A stretch of 64,000 nucleotides of DNA, taken from the NCBI GenBank assembly GCA_000306725.1, contig CP003083.1, positions 992,001 to 1,056,000 on the forward strand, given 5' to 3'. A program made the position numbers and the translations under genes. The stretch comes from Methanolobus psychrophilus R15. Lineage in GTDB: Archaea > Halobacteriota > Methanosarcinia > Methanosarcinales > Methanosarcinaceae. Of the stretch, positions 56,601 through 64,000 are shown one piece after another (position 1 is the first letter of the stretch; each line of letters begins with the position of its first letter). The notes below the pieces were generated by a model that was not told the DNA's origin, made no database searches, and saw only the letters and a list, made by a program, of their open reading frames with translations.

Positions 56601-56682
56601 GGGGAACCTGATGCCCAACATGCTTCCTCAGATAGCACCGCTGCTGACACCGAAAATGATAGAGTATATCAAGGCAAACTGA
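53635..56682 (+). CDS. FAD/Fe-S oxidoreductase, lactate/glycolate dehydrogenase-like, with Met-Pro tail
   Basis: 1015 residues. The order is: an FAD-binding domain (VPRAGASSGYGGVIPTKGG, residues about 80-100), an FAD-oxidase C-terminal domain to about 470, two [4Fe-4S] motifs (CAQCGYCVNECDQY near 506 and CTTCEMCDHYCQL near 562), then two CCG domains as in HdrD/GlpC (YFAGCTASF ... ESCCGIPM ... CPACL; HDSCHIGRAG ... ALCCGSV ... CPCCL). The fold suits oxidation of D-lactate or another 2-hydroxyacid with electrons going to Fe-S and then a heterodisulfide- or quinone-type acceptor. From about residue 883 a Met- and Pro-rich tail runs to the end, which is unusual. Confidence 0.9.
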   Translation: MANTTYELKDEQKQELSSMFGKGVNFSKKERHFYTHDVGALPALVKKMLGNTKPAAIVKILNEEDAVGLVNFARQHSIPLVPRAGASSGYGGVIPTKGGIIADVTPMKKIISIDKGNLRVTVGAGIIWYDLETKLNEEGLSVQAVPSSALSATVGGWLAQNGVGYGSYEYGWSQDTMESARVVLPDGEVRDFSGDELGKIVGTMGTVGIITQVTLRVREHEKNAAISAQFQDAQSMQAAIGKVGQKKIPIWAISFLNPQWANMKNQAPPKTHYGEPVDDHRPQLPESYICNFVYPASRDVSGLQDIVRETGGEVLPQEIAEHEIQEWFRSMKVKRLGPSFIPAEVVVPVNKIGSVFDDIGRKIGLPVLVEGMVVKGDEAVMLCFMPHSERSFRYNLAFPLALSIVKIAEDNGGRIYSSGLYFSKQAGKVFGERLAKIRELKKSTDPDDIMNPETLTGKPLMQTGLSFAKAFEPMARAMGNVSGVSQQEFREEKGIPGDIISHAFTCAQCGYCVNECDQYYGRGWESQSPRGKWFFLKEYFAGRMELDQEQADTFLACTTCEMCDHYCQLDLPIERSWMTLREKLVQKKKMMTIPPFEIMAQSLENERNIWASYRKDRDKWLPDDIRAKIKDKAEVAYFAGCTASFVEKDVAVGTVRLLDEAGVEFTYLGDKESCCGIPMLVAGKWDLFEKIMRMNTANMQKKGVKTVVTSCPACLLMWRTIYPQWAEKLGIDYGIEAKHYSEVLIDKLDVLKPKFTKPLNKVVAWHDSCHIGRAGAGIYDAPRELLKAIPGVEFREMEHNRERALCCGSVVTLIDEPEVASKIGNVRLQEAKDQKADIMAALCPCCLVQFRVAARDNNVNMEIQDLGALAARSLGYDIPDTTNVALEAWVTFEKMIELMEPENMTEMMVELLPDMIGAMPLYMRAMMKTVKYVPGMDALMKPMMPRMMPLLMPSLMPKVMPKMLVAVEKRVPMPAHMKEQMPDLMPAAMGNLMPNMLPQIAPLLTPKMIEYIKAN

Positions 56683-56725
56683 AAACAAACTCAGAAGGAA
56701 GAGAAACATGAAAATGAAGGCAGGA

Positions 56726-56752
56726 GAGGTGATAATTCACCTCAGCCTCCTA
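56726..56752. terminator. Hairpin between convergent genes at 56.7 kb
   Basis: GAGGTGA and TCACCTC pair around TAAT; the strand to the right is T-rich (TATTCATTTTA). It lies between the oxidoreductase stop and the small Cys protein stop and can serve the rightward transcript. Confidence 0.5.
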
Positions 56753-56753
56753 T

Positions 56754-56957
56754 TCATTTTACGTTCTTTGGAATCGGCTTATCCGGCGTGACACCATAAT
56801 ATTGTGTCCTTGCCTTGCCCCATATGCATCCTTTCTTCCCTACTATCTTCAGCTCAAGGTTCTGCAAAGTCTTGCACAGGCTGTTCCCGGCGCGTGCTCC
56901 TTTGCAGATGAAACAATAGTTCTCACAGAATACCGGAGCTTTTTTCTGATCTGCCAT
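56754..56957 (-). CDS. Small Cys-rich protein of unknown function
   Basis: 67 residues, positively charged. Cys11, Cys15, Cys18, Cys28 and Cys44 occur in CENYCFICKGARAGNSLCK and GCIWGKARTQYYG; the spacing would fit an Fe-S cluster or zinc. No signal peptide. It is 36 bases downstream of the flavodoxin gene on the same strand and probably co-transcribed, so a role as a redox partner is possible. I do not recognise a family name. Confidence 0.65.
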   Translation of the reverse strand: MADQKKAPVFCENYCFICKGARAGNSLCKTLQNLELKIVGKKGCIWGKARTQYYGVTPDKPIPKNVK

Positions 56958-56993
56958 GTGATATCTTCCTGAGTGACGAGATAGTTTACTTCT

Positions 56994-57491
56994 TTACTTC
57001 TGCTTGGCCTGAATGTCCCTGGCAAATTCGCGTGCCTTCTGGAGACGGCTTTCGTCAGGCTGTCCCTTGGTGGACGGACCCATCTCACCGAATGCTTTCA
57101 TCTGGGGGTCTTCTGCTTTTAGCAGCATATCGATAACAGGCTGGGCAAGCTCACCCTGACAGTCGAATGTTCCAAGGAGATTTGCATCTGCTGCTGTTTG
57201 CCTGGATGAGCCTGTCCAGGACTGGATGGCTTCAAAACCTTCCGGGACAGCGTGGGTCATGAATATTGCAATGTTCTTGCCCTTTGTATTATCCGTAAGG
57301 AAACTGCGCACTTTTGGAGGAATGTCGAACTGCAGTACAGGGAAACCTATGAAAGTAAGATCATAACCTTCAAGGCTCTTAACCTCGGATAACGCTTTAA
57401 TTTCTTTTTCTCCTGCAAGCTCCCCATAGATCGCTTCGGCTACTTTCTTTGTATTTCCGCTCTGTGACATGTATGTTACGAGTGTTTTCAT
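56994..57491 (-). CDS. Flavodoxin-like protein
   Basis: 165 residues. The FMN phosphate loop is TYMSQSGNTKKVAEAIYGE, followed by LTFIGFPVLQFDIPPKV and IAIFMTHAVPEGFEAIQ, giving the whole flavodoxin fold. The C-terminus extends about 20 residues beyond the fold (SRLQKAREFARDIQAKQK). An electron carrier between redox enzymes; its likely partner is the small Cys protein encoded downstream. Confidence 0.88.
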   Translation of the reverse strand: MKTLVTYMSQSGNTKKVAEAIYGELAGEKEIKALSEVKSLEGYDLTFIGFPVLQFDIPPKVRSFLTDNTKGKNIAIFMTHAVPEGFEAIQSWTGSSRQTAADANLLGTFDCQGELAQPVIDMLLKAEDPQMKAFGEMGPSTKGQPDESRLQKAREFARDIQAKQK

Positions 57492-57764
57492 ATTGATTCC
57501 TTCTTTTAGTTGGTATTCTATGTTTGGCTTCTACATATTAATATAGATGAGCGTTACAAAAATACACCGGATTTGAGAAAGTACAAAATAGTGACCCATC
57601 TGCCAAAGAATGATAATGTGTGAAACAGCAATATCTTTTGCAGGACAAAGATATTATGCTTTTGTGACTTCATAGGATATCTACCAAGAGAATTTGAAAT
57701 ATCCGACAGACAGATACAGGATGAGCCAATATCAGTGCTTGAGAAAATCACCCGGAGGAAGAAA

Positions 57765-58463
57765 ATGGGTTTATTCAACAGAATGGGAATCGTAGTTAAG
57801 TCTAAAATGAACAAGCTGGTCAACAAGATGGAAGACCCGAGAGAAACGCTTGATTATTCTTACGAGAAGCAACTTGAGATGCTGCAGAATGTTAAACGGG
57901 GAGTTGCTGAGGTAACGACCTCAAAGAAGAGGCTCCAGTTGCAGCGCTCAAAGCTCCAGCAAAGCATGGAGAAACTTGACGCACAGGCAAAGGAAGCCAT
58001 CAATGCCGACAGGGAAGACCTGGCAAGATTGGCACTTGAGAGAAAGAGCTCATTGGGCACCCAGATCCAGGGCCTCGATACACAGATAGAGGAACTGGAA
58101 AAGGAGCAGGAGAAACTTGTCGCAGCCGAGAAACGCCTTTCTACCAAGGTTGAGGTATTCAGGACCAGGAAAGAGACAATCAAGGCACAGTACTCTGCTG
58201 CCGAGGCCCAGGTCAAGATAAGTGAGTCCGTTTCAGGGATAAGCGAGGAAATGGCTGATATCGGCCTTGCGATAGACCGTGCGGAGAACAAGACAGAAGA
58301 TATGAAGGCTCGCGCTTCAGCACTTGATGAACTCATCGAGACCGGCACACTGGAAGATTTCACAAGCAGCGGTGATGACATAGACCGGGAGCTTGCAAAG
58401 ATCAATTCACAATCAGGTGTTGACAGCGAGCTTGCAAGACTGAAGAGGGAGGCGGGGAAATGA
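57765..58463 (+). CDS. pspA: PspA/Vipp1-family membrane-stress protein
   Basis: 232 residues, almost entirely coiled coil. FNRMGIVVKSKMNKLVNKMEDP, YEKQLEMLQNVKRGVAEVTTSKKRLQLQ and the following heptads are typical of PspA/Vipp1 (ESCRT-III-like), which coats damaged membranes from inside. The start is ATG at 57765 with CGGAGG eight bases upstream; an in-frame GTG at 57735 precedes that signal. The stop overlaps pspAA by four bases (ATGA). Confidence 0.92.
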   Translation: MGLFNRMGIVVKSKMNKLVNKMEDPRETLDYSYEKQLEMLQNVKRGVAEVTTSKKRLQLQRSKLQQSMEKLDAQAKEAINADREDLARLALERKSSLGTQIQGLDTQIEELEKEQEKLVAAEKRLSTKVEVFRTRKETIKAQYSAAEAQVKISESVSGISEEMADIGLAIDRAENKTEDMKARASALDELIETGTLEDFTSSGDDIDRELAKINSQSGVDSELARLKREAGK

Positions 58464-58738
58464 TAATACGGATATCCGAAGAAGGACAATACCAGGTTCC
58501 AAGCAGTCTCTTTGATGAATTAAACGTCATTGACAACAGAATAGTGGAACTTGTGGCCAGTGGAAATGAAAAAGAGTACAAGGCCCAACTCTTAAATCTG
58601 TTAAACTGCATTCGCTCAAATGGAAAGAAGCTTGATGACGCCGACATCAGGGAATCAGACGTTATCGTCCCGCCGGACGACCTGACCCTGAAAGAGGCAA
58701 GGGAGATCTTTACAGGCGACGGCTTGCTTGAAGGCTGA
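58460..58738 (+). CDS. pspAA: PspA-associated protein PspAA
   Basis: 92 residues matching the small PspAA family: IIRISEEGQYQVPSSLFDELNVIDNRIVELV at the start, then LNLLNCIRSNGKKL and IVPPDDLTLKEAREIFTGDGLLEG at the end. It overlaps the pspA stop by four bases, so the two are co-translated and probably interact. Function beyond association with PspA is not known. Confidence 0.85.
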   Translation: MIIRISEEGQYQVPSSLFDELNVIDNRIVELVASGNEKEYKAQLLNLLNCIRSNGKKLDDADIRESDVIVPPDDLTLKEAREIFTGDGLLEG

Positions 58739-58743
58739 ACTGC

Positions 58744-59316
58744 TCAGAATGGCATTCCCCAGAGAGGATGCCATTTTTCCAGATTTTTCTCAACGGGCAA
58801 TTCTTTCTCTATGAGAGATTTGAGCCTCATTTCCATGGAGTTGTCCCTTTTGTTCTTTTCCCGGGGTACAAAGGGATAGTAGCTTCCCTGCTTGAAGTTG
58901 TATATCCAGTAGACAGGGCCGTTGCTCTCGAACCTGTACACGGCGCACAGCAACTGTTCACCGAAGTCGCCCTCTATGAGTGTCTGAGAGACCATGTGTA
59001 TAGTCGTTACAAGGTCTTCAAAATCAGGGTCTTTGAGAATCACCCAGAGAAAATTATACTCATCCTTCTCAAGCCTGTAGTCAGTGCCTGTTTCAGCCGC
59101 ACTGTGCTTAAGCAGGCCTTCTATCTCTTCCCTGACCGCCTGGTAACTTGACATATCCATGGACTTGAAACAGATACCTGCGGAGCTTGAAGGCGCCAGG
59201 TTCAGGTTCAGCTCCATGGTCACTACGGCAGTAGATATCGCAAAGAGACGGTCGGTATTTGCTTTAGGCAGTTTGCTCTTTCCAAGCACGGAATCAAGCA
59301 TATCGCGCAGTCCCAT
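58744..59316 (-). CDS. pspAB: PspA-associated protein PspAB
   Basis: 190 residues of the PspAB family, seen mainly next to pspA/htpX in archaea and actinobacteria: LRDMLDSVLGKSKLPKANTDRLFAISTAV, YLEKDEYNFLWVILKDPDFEDLVTTIH-like core, ALYRFESNGPVYWIYNFKQGSYYPF and the C-terminal WHPLWGMPF. It is on the same strand as htpX, whose stop overlaps its ATG by one base, and convergent with pspAA. A hairpin (58748-58778) for the rightward transcript lies inside its 3' end. Confidence 0.85.
   Translation of the reverse strand: MGLRDMLDSVLGKSKLPKANTDRLFAISTAVVTMELNLNLAPSSSAGICFKSMDMSSYQAVREEIEGLLKHSAAETGTDYRLEKDEYNFLWVILKDPDFEDLVTTIHMVSQTLIEGDFGEQLLCAVYRFESNGPVYWIYNFKQGSYYPFVPREKNKRDNSMEMRLKSLIEKELPVEKNLEKWHPLWGMPF
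58748..58778 (+). terminator. Hairpin and T-run at the end of pspA-pspAA
   Basis: AATGGCAT and ATGCCATT pair across a 12-base loop, then TTTCC. It overlaps the last codons of pspAB on the other strand. Confidence 0.55.
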
Positions 59317-60194
59317 CAGGACTCCATCTCCCTCTGTATCTTTTCAAGTGCAGCTATGCGCTTCTCCATTGAAGGGTGAGTGGAGAAGAGGTTCATGATG
59401 GAACCCGAGACCGCCGGGATGATAAAGAATGCATTCATTCCTTCGACCTTTCTCAGGTCGTCCGTGGGTATCCGTGGCATTACATCGCTTATCTTCATTA
59501 ATGCAGATGTAAGATTGGCAGGATTTCCGGTGATCATTGCCGCACCTCTGTCAGCAGCGAATTCACGATAGCGGGAAAGAGCACGGATGAGCAGGAAACT
59601 GACCAGCCATACGCCGATAGAGACGAGCCAGATCACAATTATGTTGCCTCCGCTTTTCCTGTTGTTCCCGAAGCCTCCAAAATACATGCTGTATCTCACA
59701 AAGTAGAAGGCGACAGTAGAGAGGAAACTGGCTATGGTCAGTATGGTCATATCCCGGTTCTTGACATGGCTCAGCTCATGAGCCAGCACGGCCTCAAGCT
59801 CTCCCTGGTTGAGCCTGTCCATCAATCCGGTAGTGACTGCAACTACAGCACTGCTCGGACTCTTTCCGGTAGCAAAGGCATTTGGCACAGGAGTCCTTAC
59901 AATAGCTATCCGGGGTTTTGGCAGGTCGGCCATAGCACAAAGCCGTGTCACGGTCTGATGAAGTTTGGGTTCCTCCTCTTCTGAGACCACTGTGGCTTTC
60001 ATGGACCACAGGACCAGCCGGTCAGAATAATAGTATTGCAGCCCCATGAACAGACCTATAAAAAGCAGCATGACTCCCATCGAAGTCCCCATAGAAGCAA
60101 GGAATGCCAGGAAGAGCAGATACACTGCAGCCAGCAGGAACATCGTCAGGACCATCCTTCCTTCCAGTCCAAGATCCCTTTTCCATTTTACCAT
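59316..60194 (-). CDS. htpX: HtpX-type membrane zinc metalloprotease
   Basis: Membrane peptidase that degrades misfolded membrane proteins. 292 residues: two N-terminal membrane segments (about 15-35 and 38-50), then RIAIVRTPVPNAFATGKSPSSAVVAV, the zinc motif VLAHELSHVKNRDM, two further membrane segments (TIASFLSTVAFYFVRY, VIWLVSIGVWLVSFLLI) and the third ligand in REFAADRGAAMI. The C-terminal FSTHPSMEKRIAAL is typical. Adjacent to pspAB, with which it forms the leftward half of a Psp module. Confidence 0.93.
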   Translation of the reverse strand: MVKWKRDLGLEGRMVLTMFLLAAVYLLFLAFLASMGTSMGVMLLFIGLFMGLQYYYSDRLVLWSMKATVVSEEEEPKLHQTVTRLCAMADLPKPRIAIVRTPVPNAFATGKSPSSAVVAVTTGLMDRLNQGELEAVLAHELSHVKNRDMTILTIASFLSTVAFYFVRYSMYFGGFGNNRKSGGNIIVIWLVSIGVWLVSFLLIRALSRYREFAADRGAAMITGNPANLTSALMKISDVMPRIPTDDLRKVEGMNAFFIIPAVSGSIMNLFSTHPSMEKRIAALEKIQREMES

Positions 60195-60421
60195 AATTGA
60201 CGCCTCGGTCTTATCTTTTGTATCATATATTATTCTGGTTTAATAGGGTTTTACATGATATAACCTTCTATCAGGAAAAATTTTGTTTAACCATTAACAT
60301 ATTTAATTTCTTTCAATTGGAGGTGTCTTGCCAGACAACAGAGAACATAAGTCGGTGAAATTAATTTCAAATAATAGTTACCGCAAACTTTACTTACTAA
60401 CCACCTTATGAAAATATAGAC

Positions 60422-63253
60422 ATGTCCTTAAGTAATATAGTAATAAAAGGTGCAAAGGAACATAACCTTAAGAACCTTGACCTGACATTGCCCCGGGATA
60501 AACTTATTGTGATAACAGGGCTCAGCGGTTCCGGGAAATCGTCCCTTGCTTTTGATACCATCTACGCCGAAGGGCAGAGAAGGTATGTGGAGTCGCTCTC
60601 AGCGTATGCCAGGCAGTTTTTGGGGCTTATGGAAAAACCTGATGTCGAGTACATAGAAGGGTTGTCCCCGGCCATATCCATCGAGCAGAAGACCACAAGC
60701 AAAAACCCCAGGTCAACTGTGGGCACGGTGACCGAGATATACGATTATCTTAGACTTCTCTATGCTAGAATAGGTATCAGGCACTGTCCACAATGCGGAA
60801 GGATCATTGAGACCCAGAGCGTGGACCAGATAGTGGACAGTATAATGAAACTCCCGGAGGATTCAAAGATACATGTGCTTGCTCCGGTTGTAAGGGAAAG
60901 GAAAGGCGAGTACAGGAAACTGCTCGCGGACCTGCTTGCCGACGGCTTCACAAGGGCACGTATAGATGGCGAGATCCACTCGCTGGAAGATGTGGACAGT
61001 ATCGATCTTGAACGCTATGTCAAGCACAATATCGAAGTACTTGTGGACAGGCTTGTAATAAAGAAAGGCATCGAGGAAAGGCTATCGGAATCAGTGGAAA
61101 CTGCTCTTGAAAAGGGCGGAGGCACTCTTACTGTGCAGATAGTTGATGGCGAGGAAATGACCTTCAGCGAGAACCTGGCCTGTTCAGAATGTGGCATCGG
61201 CTTTGAAGAAATGGAACCCGCAGCATTCTCTTTTAATAGTCCGCAGGGCGCATGTCCGGAATGCCACGGACTTGGCACTTCAATGGAATTCGACCCTGAC
61301 CTGATAGTGCCGGATAAGACACTGACCCTGGCTCAGGGTGCCATCGAGCCCTGGGACAGCAAGACCAAGGACGGCTACTACATGCAATCCCTGGAATCAC
61401 TTGCCAGGTACAAGAAATTCTCCATGGATATACCGTTCAGCAAACTGGACCCGGAGATACAGCACATCATATTCTACGGCAGCGAGGAACCCATACCCTT
61501 CTCCCATACCGGCAGGAACGGTGGCACCTGGAGGCATACTGGCAGGTTCAAGGGAGTTATTGCAAATCTGTCCAAGGTATTTGAGAAAACGGAATCAGAG
61601 AGCAGTAAAGACAGGATGCAACGATACATCAGTACGAAACCCTGCCCTGTCTGCCAGGGAAAAAGGCTCAAGCCTGCCAGCCTCGCGGTAAAGGTTGACG
61701 GCTACAACATCATTGAAGTTACCGGGATGTCTGTTGAAGAATGCCTGCACTTTTTCCAGATGCTGGAGGCAAAGCTCAACGAACGTGAATATGCCATTGC
61801 CCGCCTTATCCTGAAAGAGATAAAGGCCAGGCTTGGATTCCTGGTTGATGTAGGACTGGATTACCTGACTCTGAGCAGGTCGGCTGCAACCCTTTCCGGA
61901 GGAGAGGCACAGCGTATCCGGCTTGCAACCCAGATCGGCTCAAGCCTGATGGGAGTGCTGTATATCCTTGACGAGCCCAGTATCGGCCTGCATCAGAGGG
62001 ACAACCTGCGGCTCATCAACACCCTCAGGCACCTGAGGGATATCGGCAACACCGTACTTGTGGTGGAACACGATGAGGAAACTATCTGCAGCGCGGACCA
62101 CGTAGTTGATATGGGCCCGGGAGCCGGAATCCATGGAGGAGAAATAGTTGCAGAAGGCAGCCTCGAAGAGATAATGGATAATGAAGACTCCAACACTGGA
62201 AAATACCTGAGTGGCAAACTGAAGATAGATATCCCGGAGAAGAGGCGTAAGTCTAAGAACATGCTTATGCTGTATGGAGCCGGCGAGAATAATCTCAAAG
62301 ATGTGGACGTCTCTTTCCCATTGGGCATACTTATCTGCGTTACCGGGGTATCCGGTTCTGGCAAGAGCACGTTAATCAATGAGACCCTGAACAAGGTGCT
62401 TGCGAAAAGACTTAACAGGGCCAGGGAAATACCAGGAAAGTTCAGGGAAATAGAGGGCCTTGAGCACGTGGATAAGGTCATAACCATCGACCAGTCACCT
62501 ATCGGAAGGACTCCAAGATCAAATCCCGCTACCTATACTAATCTCTTTACACCCATAAGGGAGCTTTTTGCGCAGACAAAGACCTCCCGTGCAAGAGGAT
62601 ACCAGGCAGGCCGTTTCAGTTTTAATGTACGCGGCGGCAGGTGCGAGGCATGTTCCGGCGATGGAATAATCACTATCGAGATGCATTTTCTGCCGGATGT
62701 GTACGTACCCTGTGAAGTGTGCCACGGAAAGCGCTACAACCGCGAGACCCTGGAGGTCACTTACAAGGACAAGAACATAGCCGAGGTGCTGGACATGACC
62801 GTTGAGGAGGCCCTTGGATTCCTTGAGAACATACCGGCCATTAACCGTAAGCTTCGGACACTTTACGATGTGGGCCTGGGATACATAAAACTTGGCCAGT
62901 CATCCACGACCCTGTCAGGCGGCGAGGCCCAGAGGGTTAAACTGGCGACCGAGCTTAGCAAGCGCTCCACCGGCAAGACCGTCTACATCCTTGACGAGCC
63001 TACCACAGGACTGCATTTCGATGACGTGAAGAAACTCCTTGAAGTGCTCCAGAGACTTGTGGAAGCAGGCAATACCGTAATAGTCATCGAGCATAACCTC
63101 GATGTGATAAAGACTGCAGACTGGATCATTGACATGGGACCCGAAGGCGGTGCCAGAGGCGGGGAGGTTATTGCAGAAGGGACACCCGAGGAGATTGCAA
63201 AGAGCGAAGTATCCCATACGGGGCAGTTCCTGAGGAAAGTGCTGGCGAAGTGA
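60422..63253 (+). CDS. uvrA: Excinuclease ABC subunit A (UvrA)
   Basis: Damage-recognition ATPase of nucleotide excision repair. 943 residues. Two ABC modules: [29 protein letters not shown] and [19 protein letters not shown] (Walker A), with signatures [19 protein letters not shown] and [19 protein letters not shown] and Walker [13 protein letters not shown] / [13 protein letters not shown]. The zinc knuckles CPECHGLG and [27 protein letters not shown]-type are present. Length is typical; uvrB and uvrC are not in the window. Methanosarcinales have the bacterial Uvr system, acquired by transfer in the past. Confidence 0.96.
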   Translation: MSLSNIVIKGAKEHNLKNLDLTLPRDKLIVITGLSGSGKSSLAFDTIYAEGQRRYVESLSAYARQFLGLMEKPDVEYIEGLSPAISIEQKTTSKNPRSTVGTVTEIYDYLRLLYARIGIRHCPQCGRIIETQSVDQIVDSIMKLPEDSKIHVLAPVVRERKGEYRKLLADLLADGFTRARIDGEIHSLEDVDSIDLERYVKHNIEVLVDRLVIKKGIEERLSESVETALEKGGGTLTVQIVDGEEMTFSENLACSECGIGFEEMEPAAFSFNSPQGACPECHGLGTSMEFDPDLIVPDKTLTLAQGAIEPWDSKTKDGYYMQSLESLARYKKFSMDIPFSKLDPEIQHIIFYGSEEPIPFSHTGRNGGTWRHTGRFKGVIANLSKVFEKTESESSKDRMQRYISTKPCPVCQGKRLKPASLAVKVDGYNIIEVTGMSVEECLHFFQMLEAKLNEREYAIARLILKEIKARLGFLVDVGLDYLTLSRSAATLSGGEAQRIRLATQIGSSLMGVLYILDEPSIGLHQRDNLRLINTLRHLRDIGNTVLVVEHDEETICSADHVVDMGPGAGIHGGEIVAEGSLEEIMDNEDSNTGKYLSGKLKIDIPEKRRKSKNMLMLYGAGENNLKDVDVSFPLGILICVTGVSGSGKSTLINETLNKVLAKRLNRAREIPGKFREIEGLEHVDKVITIDQSPIGRTPRSNPATYTNLFTPIRELFAQTKTSRARGYQAGRFSFNVRGGRCEACSGDGIITIEMHFLPDVYVPCEVCHGKRYNRETLEVTYKDKNIAEVLDMTVEEALGFLENIPAINRKLRTLYDVGLGYIKLGQSSTTLSGGEAQRVKLATELSKRSTGKTVYILDEPTTGLHFDDVKKLLEVLQRLVEAGNTVIVIEHNLDVIKTADWIIDMGPEGGARGGEVIAEGTPEEIAKSEVSHTGQFLRKVLAK

Positions 63254-63408
63254 GAATTCCCACATTGCAGGCCCGTGAAGTTGGTTACACCTACAACTTA
63301 CATATTTTAGAAAATTAAAGATGCACTGCCATATACTTATATACGGCAATATGCCTCTATTTCGTTAGGGATGATTAAAATCATCTTAATTTGAAATGGG
63401 GTAAGAGT

Positions 63409-63759
63409 ATGGAAAGAAAAGAGTGCAACCTATCGTTAGATGAGCTTCTGAAATTTGAAGGCGTAATGGCAGCCGGTATCTTCAGCCCGGAAGGAAAACT
63501 TGTGGATTATAAGGCCAAGATTGAGATGCCAAAAGAAATGGCCCAGACGACCGCCAAGTTCTGCGGAGCAGTGAATATGATGTTCGATGCTCTGGCAAGC
63601 GCTTATACAGAACTTTACAAGATGAACTGGGTACCCCAGCATAACTGGATGTACAGCGGCGGGGACTGGACCATTATAATTTCAGGTACAAGGGGTGTTT
63701 TCGTCGAGAGTGCCAAGGCTGATCTCAAGCAACTCCTGAGGGCTCTGGAAGTTTGTTAA
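63409..63759 (+). CDS. DUF2173 (roadblock/LC7-like) family protein
   Basis: 116 residues: LDELLKFEGVMAAGIFSPEGKLVDYKAK, AKFCGAVNMMFDALASAYTELY, WVPQHNWMYSGGDWTIIISGTRGVFVES. This matches the DUF2173/COG4831 family with a roadblock-like fold, of unknown function, and related to small regulators of GTPases. The start is the ATG at 63409 with GGGGTAAGAG in front; an in-frame ATG further up overlaps an AT-rich leader. A hairpin ends the gene. Confidence 0.82.
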   Translation: MERKECNLSLDELLKFEGVMAAGIFSPEGKLVDYKAKIEMPKEMAQTTAKFCGAVNMMFDALASAYTELYKMNWVPQHNWMYSGGDWTIIISGTRGVFVESAKADLKQLLRALEVC

Positions 63760-63779
63760 GGTTAATTTGAATAAAGATA

Positions 63780-63810
63780 GCTAACCATCCCGGTTAGCAA
63801 TTTCATTTTA
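63780..63810 (+). terminator. Hairpin after the DUF2173 gene
   Basis: GCTAACC and GGTTAGC pair around ATCCC, followed by AATTTCATTTTA. Confidence 0.6.
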
Positions 63811-64000
63811 AGTCATTTTCAGACATGCTGGTGTTGTAGTGATGCTTCTTTTTTGCCGCTGATCCTCTGAAAGTCTGCTTACTTCCTATAATTCTATGAG
63901 CACTCCGCAATATTCCACAAGCTCTGCCTTACCAGTTACTTTGATAGTTAAATGTCAGATACTTTGGACGCTAAAATAATATATGAGATGATAAATAGGG
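63811..64000. other. Window end without a supported gene
   Basis: 190 bases with no open frame I trust. On the minus strand a 22-codon tail (KVTGKAELVEYCGVLIEL and stop at about 63890) looks protein-like but has no start. Confidence 0.35.

Noticed and set aside
63846-63960. Protein-like 22-codon tail on the minus strand at the window end
   Set aside because: A stop immediately upstream and no start; cannot be supported as a gene, though a decayed remnant is possible.

Overview
The window is a stretch of chromosome from a methanogenic archaeon, most likely of the order Methanosarcinales (family Methanosarcinaceae). The evidence is split RNA polymerase subunits (B''/B' and A'/A''), archaeal initiators (TATA boxes, some leaderless starts), an archaellin, the archaeal coenzyme A pathway (pantoate kinase and phosphopantothenate synthetase), the 5'-deoxyadenosine deaminase / SAH hydrolase pair, a SepCysS with an N-terminal extension, and a FilR1-type regulator. 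The genus cannot be fixed from the sequence alone. No insertion sequence, prophage, CRISPR array or replication origin was seen.

Layout. 1-10.4 kb: NTP-cleaning enzyme (cut by the window edge), membrane/pilin-like protein, archaellin, cyclase-family hydrolase, PHP hydrolase, TPR protein, RlmE rRNA methylase, Vms1-like peptidyl-tRNA hydrolase, two lipoproteins and a GNAT. 10.5-16.7 kb: a same-strand run for coenzyme A synthesis (CoaBC, pantoate kinase, phosphopantothenate synthetase), an HD hydrolase, then SAM by-product recycling. 16.9-30.5 kb: tRNA-Lys followed by the RNA polymerase / translation superoperon (rpoH-rpoB''-rpoB'-rpoA'-rpoA''-L30e-nusA-S12-S7-EF2-EF1A-S10), closed by two perfect dyads. 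30.7-37 kb: the sulfur/cysteine block. 37.4-46.8 kb: FilR1 regulator, HAD phosphatase, geranylgeranyl reductase family, ACT-domain regulator, a citrate/homocitrate synthase-like enzyme facing an isocitrate dehydrogenase, TatD-like hydrolase, glycerate kinase, PEBP. 46.9-53.5 kb: PspC, HxlR regulator divergent from a small sulfite-reductase cluster, orphan histidine kinase, pyruvate kinase. 53.6-64 kb: FAD/Fe-S oxidoreductase with a Met-Pro tail, flavodoxin plus small Cys protein, a PspA/PspAA/PspAB/HtpX module, UvrA and a DUF2173 protein.

The strongest candidate for an undescribed system is in 30.6-36.8 kb. A palindrome, consensus ATTCACAATTGTGAAT, occurs five times, in each case at or beside the start-site region of a promoter. 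It precedes (1) nadA, (2) sepCysS plus an E1-like adenylyltransferase (two copies 22 bp apart), (3) a small HTH regulator with a C-terminal Cys motif, followed by a cysteine desulfurase and fdhD, and (4) tRNA-Cys followed by a ThiS/MoaD-like sulfur carrier ending in Gly-Gly. This looks like one autoregulated repressor that coordinates tRNA-dependent cysteine synthesis, sulfur mobilisation and Fe-S/NAD functions, and that includes transcriptional control of a tRNA gene. The operator positions are read directly from the sequence. The link to this particular regulator is an inference.

A second recurrent signal is that several genes appear to start at AUA or AUC. In rpoB'' and a HAD phosphatase there is no in-frame ATG/GTG/TTG that keeps the conserved N-terminus, yet a well-spaced Shine-Dalgarno sequence precedes an ATA codon. 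A CGGC-domain gene shows the same with ATC. A ferredoxin and fdhD are weaker cases.
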